Positions 9,021 to 19,830 of a stretch of 64,000 nt of DNA are shown piece after piece. The notes beneath the pieces were generated by a model. The model ran no database searches, was not told where the DNA came from, and saw nothing but the letters and a program-made list of their open reading frames with translations. Every line of letters starts with the position of its first letter. Positions within the stretch are counted from its first letter, which is position 1. Origin of the DNA: Cryobacterium sp. BB307 (GTDB lineage: Bacteria; Actinomycetota; Actinomycetes; Actinomycetales; Microbacteriaceae); NCBI RefSeq assembly GCF_012274275.1, contig NZ_JAANZA010000002.1:744001-808000 (forward strand), read 5' to 3'. The position numbers were made by a program, and so were the translations under genes.

Positions 9021-9784
9021 TTCGGTTCCTTGTCCTGCTTCTCTGCTCTGGCGAGGGTGAGCAGTTGGCCGAGTTCAACTTTAGTCAGATCGCGCACCCG
9101 GCCCGGCGGCAGGCTGCCCAGGTGCAGCGGGCCGAATTGGCGGCGCACCAGCTCGAGCACAGGATGCCCGACCGCGTCCAACATCCGGCGCACGATCCGG
9201 TTGCGGCCGGAGTGCAGGGTCAGCTCGACGATGCTCGTGTTCCCGGAGGTCCCGGTGAGCTTGGCGGAGTCGGCCGCGATCGGGCCGTCCTCCAGTTCGA
9301 TGCCGGAGCGCAGCTTGGCGATCGTCGCCGGGGTCACCCGACCGTCGACCTTGGCGACGTAGGTCTTGGTCACCCCGAACGACGGATGCGCCAGCACGTG
9401 CGCGAGTTCGCCGTCGTTGGTGAGGATCAGCAGGCCGCTGGTCTGGGCATCCAGCCGGCCGACGTTGAACAGCCGCTCCTCGTAGCCGTCGACGAACTGG
9501 CGCAGGTCGGGGCGGCCGCGCTCGTCGAGCAGCGAGGAGACAACGCCGACCGGCTTGTTCAGCATCAGGTAGCGGCGGGTGGTGTCAGTCTGCACCGCGG
9601 TGTCGTCGACCTCGATGCGGTCGGTGGGCAGCACCCGGCGGCCGAGCTCGGTGACGACCTCGCCGTTGACCTTGACCCGCCCTGCGGAGATCAGGTTCTC
9701 CGAGACGCGGCGGCTGGCAACGCCGGAGGCGGCCATCACCTTCTGCAGCCGCTCCCCCTCGGACGAGACGTCAGCGGAGGTCAT
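9017..9784 (-). CDS. rluB: 23S rRNA pseudouridine synthase (RluB family)
   Basis: About 255 aa. An N-terminal S4 RNA-binding domain (ERLQKVMAASGVASRRVSE) is followed by the RsuA/RluB catalytic domain with the active-site aspartate motif GRLDAQTSGLLILTNDG and a late SGRNRIVRRML. Makes pseudouridine in 23S rRNA during ribosome assembly. I chose the ATG at 9784 because it overlaps the end of scpB (ATGACCTCCGCTGA), rather than an upstream in-frame ATG inside scpB. Translationally coupled to scpB and tyrA. Confidence 0.94.
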   Translation of the reverse strand: MTSADVSSEGERLQKVMAASGVASRRVSENLISAGRVKVNGEVVTELGRRVLPTDRIEVDDTAVQTDTTRRYLMLNKPVGVVSSLLDERGRPDLRQFVDGYEERLFNVGRLDAQTSGLLILTNDGELAHVLAHPSFGVTKTYVAKVDGRVTPATIAKLRSGIELEDGPIAADSAKLTGTSGNTSIVELTLHSGRNRIVRRMLDAVGHPVLELVRRQFGPLHLGSLPPGRVRDLTKVELGQLLTLARAEKQDKEPK

Positions 9785-10421
9785 CGAACCCCTCGGAGCC
9801 ATCGTCGAGCAGCGGGGAGATGTGCGGCAGCTCATCGAGCGAGTTGATGCCGAGCTGCTGCAGCAGCAGGTCGGTGGTCTCGTAGTGGATGGCGCCGGTC
9901 TCCGGGTCGGTGAACGCCTCGGTGATCAGCCCGCGGCCGAGCAGGGTGCGCACCACCGAGTCGACGTTGACCGCGCGGATCGAGGCGACCTGGCCGCGAC
10001 TGATCGGCTGCTTGTAGGCGATCACCGCAAGGGTCTCCAGCGCGGCCTGCGACAGGCGGCTCGGGTTCTGGGTGGAGACGAAGTCACGCACCACGGAGTC
10101 GTGCTCTGGACGCACGTAGATGCGCCAGCCGCCACCGACCTCACGCAGTTCGAAGCCGCGCCGGATGCCGCCGTCCTCGCCGTCGTAGTCCGCCACCAGC
10201 TGCTCGATCGTGTGGCGCACCGCGGCAACCGGGGCGCCAAGCCCGGTGGCGAGGCCGACGATGCTCTGCGGCTCGTCGGCGACCATGAGGATGGCCTCGA
10301 GGGCGCGGGCAAGGTCGGCGGGCGCGGTGGGTGTCTCGACAGGCTCGACCACCGAGGCAGGCTCGACCACCGCATCCGGGGTCTCGACGGGCCCGACCAC
10401 CGGGTTCGGCTCAGCTGTCAT
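9771..10421 (-). CDS. scpB: Segregation and condensation protein B
   Basis: About 216 aa. The winged-helix ScpB fold starts at about residue 34 (DLARALEAILMVADEPQS) and includes LSQAALETLAVIAYKQPISR, the most conserved ScpB segment, and RGLITEAF. Works with ScpA and an SMC ATPase in chromosome condensation. The ATG at 10421 overlaps the scpA stop (ATGACAGCTGA). Residues 8-31 (PVVGPVETPDAVVEPASV, then VEPVETP) are low-complexity and are encoded by a copy of the dispersed TCTCGAC...ACCACC repeat, so the N-terminal tail has been lengthened by repeat insertion. Confidence 0.95.
   Translation of the reverse strand: MTAEPNPVVGPVETPDAVVEPASVVEPVETPTAPADLARALEAILMVADEPQSIVGLATGLGAPVAAVRHTIEQLVADYDGEDGGIRRGFELREVGGGWRIYVRPEHDSVVRDFVSTQNPSRLSQAALETLAVIAYKQPISRGQVASIRAVNVDSVVRTLLGRGLITEAFTDPETGAIHYETTDLLLQQLGINSLDELPHISPLLDDGSEGFDDLR
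10331..10402. repeat. Dispersed repeat inside the scpB 5' coding region
   Basis: Two units (TCTCGACAGGCTCGACCACC at about 10334 and TCTCGACGGGCCCGACCACC at about 10382) plus a partial GGCTCGACCACC lie in frame in scpB. Read on the gene's strand they encode VVEPVETP-type peptides. Same family as the intergenic copies. Confidence 0.85.
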
Positions 10422-11235
10422 AGTCGGCTCCCAGGTTGGCAAGGCTCTCCTCCGACCAGTGGTCCGCGGTCCAGCGGATGGTCAACTCACCGAGCGGCTC
10501 AAGCTGCTCGAACGACACGTTCGCGCCACGGTACAGCTCCAGGATGGCAATGAACCGGGCCACGATGACCCCGCGCTGCGCGACGCCGGCGATCAGCTGC
10601 CGGAACGACAGCGGTTCTCCCCCGCGCAGCATCGCGACCACGTGCGCGGCCTGCTCCCGGATACTCACCAGCGGCGCGTGCAGGTGGTCCAGGCCGACCG
10701 TGGGCAGCTCCTTCGGAGCGAACGCCAACGCGGCGAGCGCGGCGAAGTCGTCGACGCTGAGGGTCCAGACCAGCTCCGGTTCCTGCTTGCGGTACTTCTC
10801 CTCCAGCCGCACCTGACGCCAGTGCCGAGTCGCCTCGGTCTCCAGCTTGTCGGCGAACCAGGCGGAGGCCTCCTTGAACGCGCGGTACTGCAGCAGCCGC
10901 GCGAACAGCAGGTCGCGTGCCTCGAGCAGCGCGACGTCCTCGGCATCCACCAGCTCGCCCTGCGGCAGCAGCCCGGCGACCTTCAGGTCCAGCAGGGTGG
11001 CCGCCACGACCAGGAACTCGCTGGCCTGATCGAGCTCCTCCTCGGTGTCGAGGCCGCGCAGGTAGGAGATGAACTCGTCGGTGACCCTGCTCAGCGACAC
11101 CTCGGTGATGTCGAGTTCGTGCTTGGCGATCAGGCTTAGGAGCAGATCGAACGGCCCGCTGAAGTTGCTGAGGCTGACCGAAAACCCGGGTGTCTGCGTC
11201 TCGTCCAGCGTCGTCGCGCTATGCGGCTGCGCCAC
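10411..11235 (-). CDS. scpA: Segregation and condensation protein A
   Basis: 274 aa kleisin partner of ScpB. N-terminal FSVSLSNFSGPFDLLLSLIA and KHELDITEVSLSRVTDEFI are diagnostic for ScpA; the middle contains FLVVAATLLDLKVAGLLP; the C-terminus VSFEQLEPLGELTIRWTADH is a winged-helix segment. The GTG at 11235 overlaps the end of parA (GTGGCGCAGCCGCATAG), matching the coupled starts along this chain; a longer upstream frame is spurious. Role: bridging SMC heads in the condensin complex. Confidence 0.95.
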   Translation of the reverse strand: MAQPHSATTLDETQTPGFSVSLSNFSGPFDLLLSLIAKHELDITEVSLSRVTDEFISYLRGLDTEEELDQASEFLVVAATLLDLKVAGLLPQGELVDAEDVALLEARDLLFARLLQYRAFKEASAWFADKLETEATRHWRQVRLEEKYRKQEPELVWTLSVDDFAALAALAFAPKELPTVGLDHLHAPLVSIREQAAHVVAMLRGGEPLSFRQLIAGVAQRGVIVARFIAILELYRGANVSFEQLEPLGELTIRWTADHWSEESLANLGADYDS

Positions 11236-12097
11236 GGTAGACCAACTCTCTCGCGAGCTGTCGGTACGATTCGGCGGCCTGGTGCTCGGGCGCGAAGGCG
11301 GTGATCGGAGCGGCGGCGACCGACGCATCCGGGAACTTCACGGTACGACCGATCACGGTCTCGAAGACCCGGTCGGTGAACGTCTCGACGACCCGCTCGA
11401 GCACCTCGCGCGAGTGCAGCGTGCGGGAGTCGAACATGGTGGCGAGGATGCCGTCGAGCTCGAGCGCCGGGTTGAGGCGGTCGCGCACCTTGTCGATGGT
11501 CTCCACCAGCAGGGCGACGCCGCGGAGGGCGAAGAACTCGCACTCGAGCGGAATCAGCACGCCGTGGCTGGCTGTGAGCGCGTTGACCGTGAGGATGCCC
11601 AGCGAGGGCTGGCAGTCGATCAGGATGACGTCGTAGTCGTTGGCGACACGGCGCAACACGCGGGCGAGGATCTGCTCGCGGGCGACCTCGTTGACCAGGT
11701 GCACCTCGGCTGCGGACAGGTCGATGTTCGCCGGGATGACGTCGAGGTTCGGCACACCGGTTTTCTGGATGGCCTCGTGCGGGTCCTGGTTGCTCAGCAG
11801 CAGGTCGTAGACCGTCGGCACGTCGTGCGTCTGCACGGCGAGACCGGCGGACAGGGCGCCCTGAGGATCAAAATCGACAGCGAGGACCTTGCGGCCATAC
11901 TCTGCGAGCGACGCACCGAGGTTGATGGTGGTCGTGGTCTTGCCGACCCCGCCCTTCTGGTTGCACAGCGCGATGATGCGCGCCGGGCCGTGACCGTTCA
12001 GGATTTTCGGGGTCGGGAACTCCCGCAGCGGGCGACCGGTGGGCCCAAGCACGGGAACCTGGGTTCCCTCCAGCTCGACCACGTCATTCCGCTTCAT
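11219..12097 (-). CDS. parA: ParA/Soj-family ATPase next to scpAB
   Basis: About 292 aa. The deviant Walker A motif IALCNQKGGVGKTTTTINLG, then VLAVDFDPQGALSAGL (Walker A') and VILIDCQPSLGILTVNAL (Walker B) define the ParA family. No parB lies nearby; a lone ParA in front of scpA-scpB is a conserved actinobacterial order, suggesting a chromosome-segregation role distinct from parAB. I start at the ATG 12097 (MKRNDVVELEG); an upstream frame to 12226 would run through a palindromic repeat and is unlikely. Confidence 0.92.
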   Translation of the reverse strand: MKRNDVVELEGTQVPVLGPTGRPLREFPTPKILNGHGPARIIALCNQKGGVGKTTTTINLGASLAEYGRKVLAVDFDPQGALSAGLAVQTHDVPTVYDLLLSNQDPHEAIQKTGVPNLDVIPANIDLSAAEVHLVNEVAREQILARVLRRVANDYDVILIDCQPSLGILTVNALTASHGVLIPLECEFFALRGVALLVETIDKVRDRLNPALELDGILATMFDSRTLHSREVLERVVETFTDRVFETVIGRTVKFPDASVAAAPITAFAPEHQAAESYRQLARELVYRGAAA

Positions 12098-12197
12098 GCT
12101 CGAAAGTCTAAAGGCGGGTCTTCGCGGGCCCCGACCGGCACGCCCGGCCGCGCGAGGCTCGCCTCTACCACTGGTTGAAGGTTGGCGCCAGCATTGA

Positions 12198-12270
12198 ACC
12201 GCGTTGAGTCGGGAGTAGTTGCCCAATTGGAGGCGGATATTTGGGCAACTACCCCCGACTCGATGCGGTT
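12198..12270. repeat. Intergenic palindrome P1 (xerD-parA gap)
   Basis: Arms 12206-12225 (GAGTCGGGAGTAGTTGCCCA) and 12242-12261 pair at 19 of 20 positions around a 16-nt spacer. An outer stem AACCGC/GCGGTT extends it to 12198-12270. It is related to palindrome P2 at 15542-15595 by the shared outer arm GAGTCGGGAG and a similar loop (TGGAGGCGGATAT versus TGGAGCGGATAA). Confidence 0.85.
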
Positions 12271-12275
12271 GGGGG

Positions 12276-13212
12276 TCAACGGGCGCGCGGGTGCGCGGTC
12301 GTGTACATGTCGCGGAGGGTGTCCGCGGTCACGAGCGTATAGAGCTGGGTTGTGGCGACGGATGCGTGGCCGAGCAGCTCCTGCACGACCCGGACGTCCG
12401 CGCCGCCCTCCAGCAGGTGCGTCGCGAACGAGTGCCGAAACGTGTGCGGCGACACCTCGTGTGCGAGCTTCGCCTGCTCGGCGCGCTGCTGCACGATCAG
12501 CCACACGTTCTGCCGGCTCAACCGCGCGCCTCGCTGCCCGAGGAACAGCGCCGGGGTGCCGGTCCCCCGCGCCACCAGCAGCGGCCGCACCCGCACCAGG
12601 TAGGCGTCGATCGCGGCGCGCGCGAAACTGCCCAGCGGCACGATCCGCTGCTTGCCGCCCTTGCCGAACAATCGCACGACATCCCCGGTGCCGAACTCCG
12701 CGCCCGCACCGTCCTCGGTGGTCAGCACGTCGTCGACGTTCAGGTCGACCGCCTCCGACACCCGCGCGCCGGTTGCATACAGGAACTCCAGCAGCGCCTT
12801 ATCGCGGAGGTCGCGCTCGTCATCGCCATCCGTCGTCGCGAGCAGCGCCCCCATCTCCTGCACCGTGATCGCCTTCGGCAGCCGGCTCGGCAGCTTGGGT
12901 GGGCGGGCATCGGCCGCGACATCCGCCTCGACGACCCCCTCCTCAAGGAGGAACCGGTGGAAGCCGCGCACAGACGACAGCATGCGCGCGGTCGAGGTCG
13001 CCGCCAGCGCACCGTCGCCCTCGCGCAGCGACCGGGCGAACCCGACCACCTCGGCGGCCGTCACCTCCCCCGGGCGGGTCAGCCCGGCAGCGCCCAGGAA
13101 TTCCAGGTACGCGCCGAGGTCGCGCCGGTACGCAGCCACGGTGTTGGTGGACAGGCCGCGTTCGATCGCGACATGCCGCAGGTAGCGCTCAAGCGCCTTG
13201 TCGAGCGTGAGG

Positions 13213-13226
<14 letters not shown>
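12276..13226 (-). CDS. xerD: Tyrosine recombinase XerD
   Basis: 316 aa. The N-terminal SAM-like core-binding domain (ALERYLRHVAIERGLSTNTV) precedes a catalytic domain with the expected residues: R in YATGARVSEAVDL, H-x-x-R in SPHTFRHSFATHLLEGG, H in LLGHASVATTQLY and the nucleophilic Y in that last segment. Resolves chromosome dimers at dif with XerC. The GTG at 13226 overlaps the nudix gene stop (GTGGGCGGCGCTGA); longer frames run into that gene. Its position in the pyrG-parA-scpAB chain is the usual actinobacterial one. Confidence 0.95.
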
Positions 13227-15607
<2,381 letters not shown>

Positions 15608-16576
15608 TTAGCGGAACAGCTCGGTCTGCTTCTCCAGTTCGTCCGCGAGCTGCTCGGGCGTCACGTCGTCCTTGAAGATGCCGTCGAAGCCGTCCTCAGC
15701 CTGGATCGCGTCGCGCACCGCGTCCGAGTGGTACAGCTCGACGATCGTCTTGTACGCCTCGTTGTCGGCGTCATCCGCCCGCACCGCGAAGATGTTGACG
15801 TACTGGCGCAGGTCGTCGCGGTTGGCGTCCTCGACGTAGATCTGCAGGTCCTCGGTGACGCCTGCGGCGACTGCGAAGGCCGGGTCGACGAAGGCGATGT
15901 CGACGCTGTCGAGGGATGCGGCGGTCAGGCTCGGGTCGATCGGGGTGATCTTGCCGATGGTGGAGTTGGCGTAGTCGACGTCATCGAGCGTCGCGCTCCA
16001 GCCCGGGTTGCCGAAGAACTCGATGAGGCCGGCGGCCTCGAGCGCGAGCAGCGGTCGAACCTGGTTGGCGGGGTTGTTGCTCAGCGTGACCTCTGCACCC
16101 TGCGGCACGTCCTCGACTGACTCCCACTTCTTCGAGTAGAACCCGATCGGGTAGATCTCGCTCGCGCCGATAGCAACGAGAGCGTCACCCTCCGGCTGCG
16201 ACGCGTTGTACTGCGCGAGGTGCCGGATGTGCTGGAACTTGTTGATGTCGATGTCGCCGCTGGCGAGGGCCGGGTTGGGCGTGTTGTAGTCGGTGAACGA
16301 GACGATCTCGAGGTCGATGCCCTTCGCTTCGGCCTCCTCGACGAGGACGTTCCAGAACGACTTGCCCGCGTCGGCGACACCGAGGCGGACGGACACCGGC
16401 TCGGCTGCGTCTCCGGATGCGGCGTCGGCGTTCTCGGATGAGCCGCCAAGCCATCCGGGCACCAACAGCACGGCACCGACGATGAGCGCGACGACGACTA
16501 CGGCGATGCCGGCGAAGAGCCCGGTGCGGTTGTTCTTGGGCTTCTCGGGGAGGGACGGTTTGGTGCGCTCTGACAT
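15608..16576 (-). CDS. metQ: Methionine ABC transporter substrate-binding protein (NlpA/MetQ family)
   Basis: 322 aa. The mature part has MetQ landmarks: VRLGVADAGKSFWNVLVEEA, FTDYNTPNPALASGDIDINK, FQHIRHLAQYN and VTLSNNPANQVRPLLALEAA. The N-terminus (KNNRTGLFAGIAVVVVALIV) is a transmembrane anchor without a lipobox cysteine, so it is probably an anchored rather than lipidated binding protein. Start ATG 16576 is preceded by GAGAG; an ATG at 16651 is possible. It is transcribed away from metNI, from which it is separated by a FUSC gene. No SAM riboswitch was recognised upstream. Confidence 0.9.
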   Translation of the reverse strand: MSERTKPSLPEKPKNNRTGLFAGIAVVVVALIVGAVLLVPGWLGGSSENADAASGDAAEPVSVRLGVADAGKSFWNVLVEEAEAKGIDLEIVSFTDYNTPNPALASGDIDINKFQHIRHLAQYNASQPEGDALVAIGASEIYPIGFYSKKWESVEDVPQGAEVTLSNNPANQVRPLLALEAAGLIEFFGNPGWSATLDDVDYANSTIGKITPIDPSLTAASLDSVDIAFVDPAFAVAAGVTEDLQIYVEDANRDDLRQYVNIFAVRADDADNEAYKTIVELYHSDAVRDAIQAEDGFDGIFKDDVTPEQLADELEKQTELFR

Positions 16577-16649
16577 GGTTCGCTCTCTCTTGGTAAGTTT
16601 CGCGACGGCCCCTGACGCCTTCGCAGCCTCCATCGTTCGCTCGACGAGC

Positions 16650-16677
16650 ACGGTTCGCCAATCGTGTGACGAACCGT
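16650..16677. promoter_or_regulatory. 8-12-8 inverted repeat upstream of metQ, candidate operator
   Basis: ACGGTTCG (16650-16657) and CGAACCGT (16670-16677) are perfect reverse complements 12 nt apart, in the region between metQ and the divergent FUSC gene. The spacing suits a dimeric repressor site, but the regulator is not known. Confidence 0.4.
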
Positions 16678-16755
16678 TTCATTTCGCACCCGGTACCCGA
16701 GCAAGTCTTCGGCGAGCGCCGCCGCTGTCCAGAGCGTTGGGGTAGCTTGTCCGGC

Positions 16756-17841
16756 ATGCAGGACGCCCCCGATCCGGCACAGACGTCGCGCATGCCGCGG
16801 AACCTCGGCGCCCGCATCCGTGCCTGGTTCCGGCTCTCCAGCACGCAGACTCGGCTGTTGCTCGCCGCGAAGGCCGCCATCGCCGCAGGCGTGGCGTGGG
16901 CGGTAGCGGGGTTGGTGCCGGGCGTCGCCGCCGAGTACCCGTATTACGCCCCGCTCGGTGCCGTGGTTGCGATGACCCCCACGATCGCGCAGTCGTTCCG
17001 CAACGGCCTTCAAACGCTTGCAGGGCTGGCACTCGGTGCGGTCATCGCCGGGGCGGTGATCGCGCTTGGACGCCCGACACCGCTCACCGTCGCCCTGGCA
17101 GTGGGACTCGCCATGCTGCTGTCCAGTGCCCGACTCTTCGGCGCGCAGCGCAGCTGGGTGGTCACCGGGGCGCTGTTCGTGTTGCTGCTCGGCTACTCGC
17201 AGGCGGACGAGTACTCGTTTGCATACATCATCCAAATGCTCATCGGTGTGGCCATCGGGCTCATCGTGCACTTCCTGTTTCCGCCGCTCTACTACTCCGA
17301 GGGCAGGCAGGCGCTGGACGCCGCGCGCGTCGCCGCCCGGGACCGCCTGCGCACGCTGGCCGACGGCCTGGATGCCGGCGCCGACCCCGGCGTGGACCAT
17401 GGCCGGCTGCCCCGCGTGGTGGATGAGGCGCGCGAAGCGGTCGAGCAGGCTGGCGAGAGTCGACGAGGCAATCCGCGCGCGCGGCGGCACCGCGGAACGT
17501 TCGAAGAGGAGCAGCAACAACTCGCCGCGATCCAACGGGTCAGTCGCTGTGTCGACGAGATTGCCGCAGTCGTCGACGACCCGGGCAACCTGCCCGCCGA
17601 GGTGACCGCGTCACTTGCTTCCAGCATCCGGGATGCGGCCGACGCTGTGGACGCGTGGAACCGTGGGGAGCTCACCGCAGCACAGTTGGATGCGGCGGAG
17701 GAGGTTCTCGACCAGTTGGACGAGCGCATCGACGCCCTCCCCGAGCGCGGGGCTGCGCTGCGGATGGGTATGACCGCCTCCGCGATGATCCACCGCATCG
17801 TGGCGCTGCTGCAGCCATTCACAGCAGAGCGCACCGACTGA
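16756..17841 (+). CDS. FUSC/aromatic-acid exporter-like membrane protein
   Basis: 361 aa. Six or so tightly packed hydrophobic segments at about 29-175 (LLLAAKAAIAAGVAWAVAGL, then YPYYAPLGAVVAMTPTIAQS and onward) are followed by a cytoplasmic helical half with charged, coiled-coil-like sequence. This layout and the PYYAPLGAVVAM motif fit the FUSC/ArAE family of putative exporters. Start chosen at ATG 16756 rather than 16666 because the extension is basic and unlike the family. It lies between the divergent metQ and metN; no substrate can be inferred. Confidence 0.75.
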   Translation: MQDAPDPAQTSRMPRNLGARIRAWFRLSSTQTRLLLAAKAAIAAGVAWAVAGLVPGVAAEYPYYAPLGAVVAMTPTIAQSFRNGLQTLAGLALGAVIAGAVIALGRPTPLTVALAVGLAMLLSSARLFGAQRSWVVTGALFVLLLGYSQADEYSFAYIIQMLIGVAIGLIVHFLFPPLYYSEGRQALDAARVAARDRLRTLADGLDAGADPGVDHGRLPRVVDEAREAVEQAGESRRGNPRARRHRGTFEEEQQQLAAIQRVSRCVDEIAAVVDDPGNLPAEVTASLASSIRDAADAVDAWNRGELTAAQLDAAEEVLDQLDERIDALPERGAALRMGMTASAMIHRIVALLQPFTAERTD

Positions 17842-17970
17842 CGGCAACGGCTGGACTGTTCAGAACTGTTACGCCTCGATGTGATTCGGCGCCACTTCTT
17901 GCCTAACGTTGCAGGTCGGTCGGTTCCCTTCTCGCACCGCACGCAGTCCAGAAAGCAGCAAGCGCCACAC

Positions 17971-18993
17971 ATGTCAGCGATCATCGAGTTCAGCCAGGTG
18001 ACCAAATCCTTCCAATCGAAGGGCGCCCCGATCACCGCACTGGACGGGATCGACTTGAGCATCGAGGCCGGCGAGATCTTCGGCATCATCGGCTACTCGG
18101 GGGCGGGCAAGAGCACCCTCGTGCGGTTGATCAACGGGCTCGAGACTGCAACCAGCGGACGCATTGTCGTCGACGGGGTCGAGATCACCGCTCTGAAGGA
18201 ACGCGACCTGCCGCCGGTGCGCAGCCGCATCGGGATGATCTTCCAGCAGTTCAATCTGCTCCGCTCGCGCACCATCGCGGGCAACGTCGAGTTCCCGCTC
18301 AAGGTCGCCGGATGGCCGAAGGCCAAGCGCCGGGAGCGCGTCGCCGAGCTGCTCGATTTCGTCGGCCTGCTCAGTCGTGCGTACGACCATCCGGAGCAGC
18401 TATCCGGCGGCCAGAAGCAGCGTGTCGGCATCGCCCGCGCCCTCGCCGTGTCACCGTCGGTGCTCCTCGCCGATGAGGCGACCAGCGCGCTCGACCCCGA
18501 GACCACGCAGGATGTGCTTGAGCTTCTCAAGCGCACCAACCGCGAGTTCGGCGTGACGATCGTGGTGATCACGCACGAGATGGACGTCATCCGCTCGATC
18601 GCTGACCGCGTCGCGGTGCTCGACCACGGTCGGCTGGTCGAGACCGGCACCACCTTCGACGTGTTCGCCGAGCCGAAGGCGGATGCGACCAAGAAGTTCC
18701 TGAAGACGGTCATGCGCAACCGCCCGGACGCCGCCACGCTTGCCCAGCTTCAGCGGGAGCATCCGGGTCGACTCGTCACCGCCCAGGTGCGCGACGTCGC
18801 GGCGTTCGGTGACGCGCTCGAGGCGGCCAATGAGCGCGGGGCACGGGGACGCATCGTCTTCGGTGGCTTCGAGCGGTTGCAGGGGCAGGAACTCGGCAGT
18901 GTGACGCTGTCGTTCTCCGGGGAGGACGCCGCGGTGCAGGATGCGATCGACCGCCTGGGCGCCGCAGCGCGCCTTGAGGAGGTGCACGCGTGA
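17971..18993 (+). CDS. metN: Methionine ABC transporter ATP-binding protein
   Basis: 340 aa. Walker A GYSGAGKSTLVR, Q-loop FQQFNLLRSRTI, signature LSGGQKQRVGIARAL, Walker B VLLADEATSALDPETTQ and switch histidine VVITHEMDVI. A C-terminal NIL/ACT-like domain (about 245-340) is the part by which MetN senses intracellular methionine and shuts down transport. Start ATG 17971 begins at the conserved MSAIIEFSQVTKSF. Overlaps metI by 4 nt. Powers methionine import with MetI and MetQ. Confidence 0.95.
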   Translation: MSAIIEFSQVTKSFQSKGAPITALDGIDLSIEAGEIFGIIGYSGAGKSTLVRLINGLETATSGRIVVDGVEITALKERDLPPVRSRIGMIFQQFNLLRSRTIAGNVEFPLKVAGWPKAKRRERVAELLDFVGLLSRAYDHPEQLSGGQKQRVGIARALAVSPSVLLADEATSALDPETTQDVLELLKRTNREFGVTIVVITHEMDVIRSIADRVAVLDHGRLVETGTTFDVFAEPKADATKKFLKTVMRNRPDAATLAQLQREHPGRLVTAQVRDVAAFGDALEAANERGARGRIVFGGFERLQGQELGSVTLSFSGEDAAVQDAIDRLGAAARLEEVHA

Positions 18994-19652
18994 ACACGAC
19001 GTGGGAGGTGCTCTTCCCGAAGCTGGTCGAGAACCTGTGGATCACCCTCTACATGGTCTCGCTCACCCTGCTGATCGCGGGTGTGCTCGGGCTGCTGCTC
19101 GGGCTGGCGCTGTACACCACCCGCCCGAACGGGATCCTGCAGAACCGGGCGGTGTTCGCGATCCTCAACGTGGTCGTCAACATCGTGCGGCCGATCCCGT
19201 TCATCATCCTGATCTCGGCGCTGCTGCCGGTGACGCGGGCCGTTGTCGGAACGCACATCGGCACCAATGCGGCGATCTTCGTGATGATCGTCGCGGCGAC
19301 CTTCTACATCGGACGCATCGTCGAGCAGAACCTGGTGGCGATCGACCCGGGCGTGATCGAGGCGGTGCGGGCGGCAGGCGCCCGGCCGGGGCGGATCATC
19401 CTGTCGGTGCTGATCCCCGAGGCGCTCGGCCCGCTGATCCTTGGCTACACGTTCGTGGTCATCGGCATCGTGGACATGTCGGCTCTCGCGGGCATCATCG
19501 GTGGACGCGGCATCGGCGACTTCGCCCTGGTCAACGGCTACAACGTGTTCCGCTGGGATGTGACCCTCGTGGCCACCGCGGTGATCATCATCCTGGTGCA
19601 GGGCGTGCAGTTCCTCGGGAACTGGCTGGCCCGCAAGGCGCTGCGCTACTAG
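18990..19652 (+). CDS. metI: Methionine ABC transporter permease
   Basis: 220 aa with five predicted transmembrane helices, the canonical MetI size. Family motifs: NIVRPIPFIILISALLPVTR and the EAA loop VEAVRAAGARPGRIILSVLI. The final SALAGIIGGRGIGDFALVNGY is near-universal in MetI. The start overlaps metN (GTGA), so both proteins are made from one mRNA. Converges with recN, separated by a repeat-filled gap. Confidence 0.96.
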   Translation: MNTTWEVLFPKLVENLWITLYMVSLTLLIAGVLGLLLGLALYTTRPNGILQNRAVFAILNVVVNIVRPIPFIILISALLPVTRAVVGTHIGTNAAIFVMIVAATFYIGRIVEQNLVAIDPGVIEAVRAAGARPGRIILSVLIPEALGPLILGYTFVVIGIVDMSALAGIIGGRGIGDFALVNGYNVFRWDVTLVATAVIIILVQGVQFLGNWLARKALRY

Positions 19653-19665
19653 CCCTCCCCTTTTG

Positions 19666-19718
19666 GTGGTCGGGCCCTCCGGTCATCGAGCCCTCCGGTG
19701 GTCGAGCTTGTCGAGACC
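19666..19718. repeat. Dispersed repeat copy after metI (inverted orientation)
   Basis: GGTGGTCGGGCCC, a partial copy, and GGTGGTCGAGCTTGTCGAGACC (about 19697-19718) match the reverse complement of the TCTCGACAAGCTCGACCACC unit. Sits directly before element H1 in the metI-recN convergent gap. Confidence 0.8.
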
Positions 19719-19723
19719 CGCAC

Positions 19724-19785
19724 GCGCGGGTGTTTCTTTCACGCGCGGGTCAAACAACACCCGCGCGAGAAAGTTCGACCCGCGC
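19724..19785. repeat. 62-nt nested-palindrome element H1
   Basis: Four blocks at fixed offsets: GCGCGGGT at 19724 and 19743, ACCCGCGC at 19759 and 19778. The element is exactly 62 nt and folds back on itself; inner arms CTTTC/GAAAG also pair. Two further 62-nt copies lie at 33094 and 33224. Located between convergent metI and recN, so it may serve as a bidirectional terminator. Confidence 0.85.
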
Positions 19786-19830
19786 AAGGGTCGCGCGCGC
19801 GGCCGGTGGTCGCCGCCCTCGAGAAAGAAA

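Noticed and set aside
12098..12226. N-terminal extension of parA
   Set aside because: It would translate half of palindrome P1; the ATG at 12097 starts the recognisable protein.
17842..17970. SAM riboswitch or operator upstream of metN (CTGGACTG about 17850 and CAGTCCAG about 17945)
   Set aside because: The 8-nt arms are about 85 nt apart with no riboswitch core between; likely chance.
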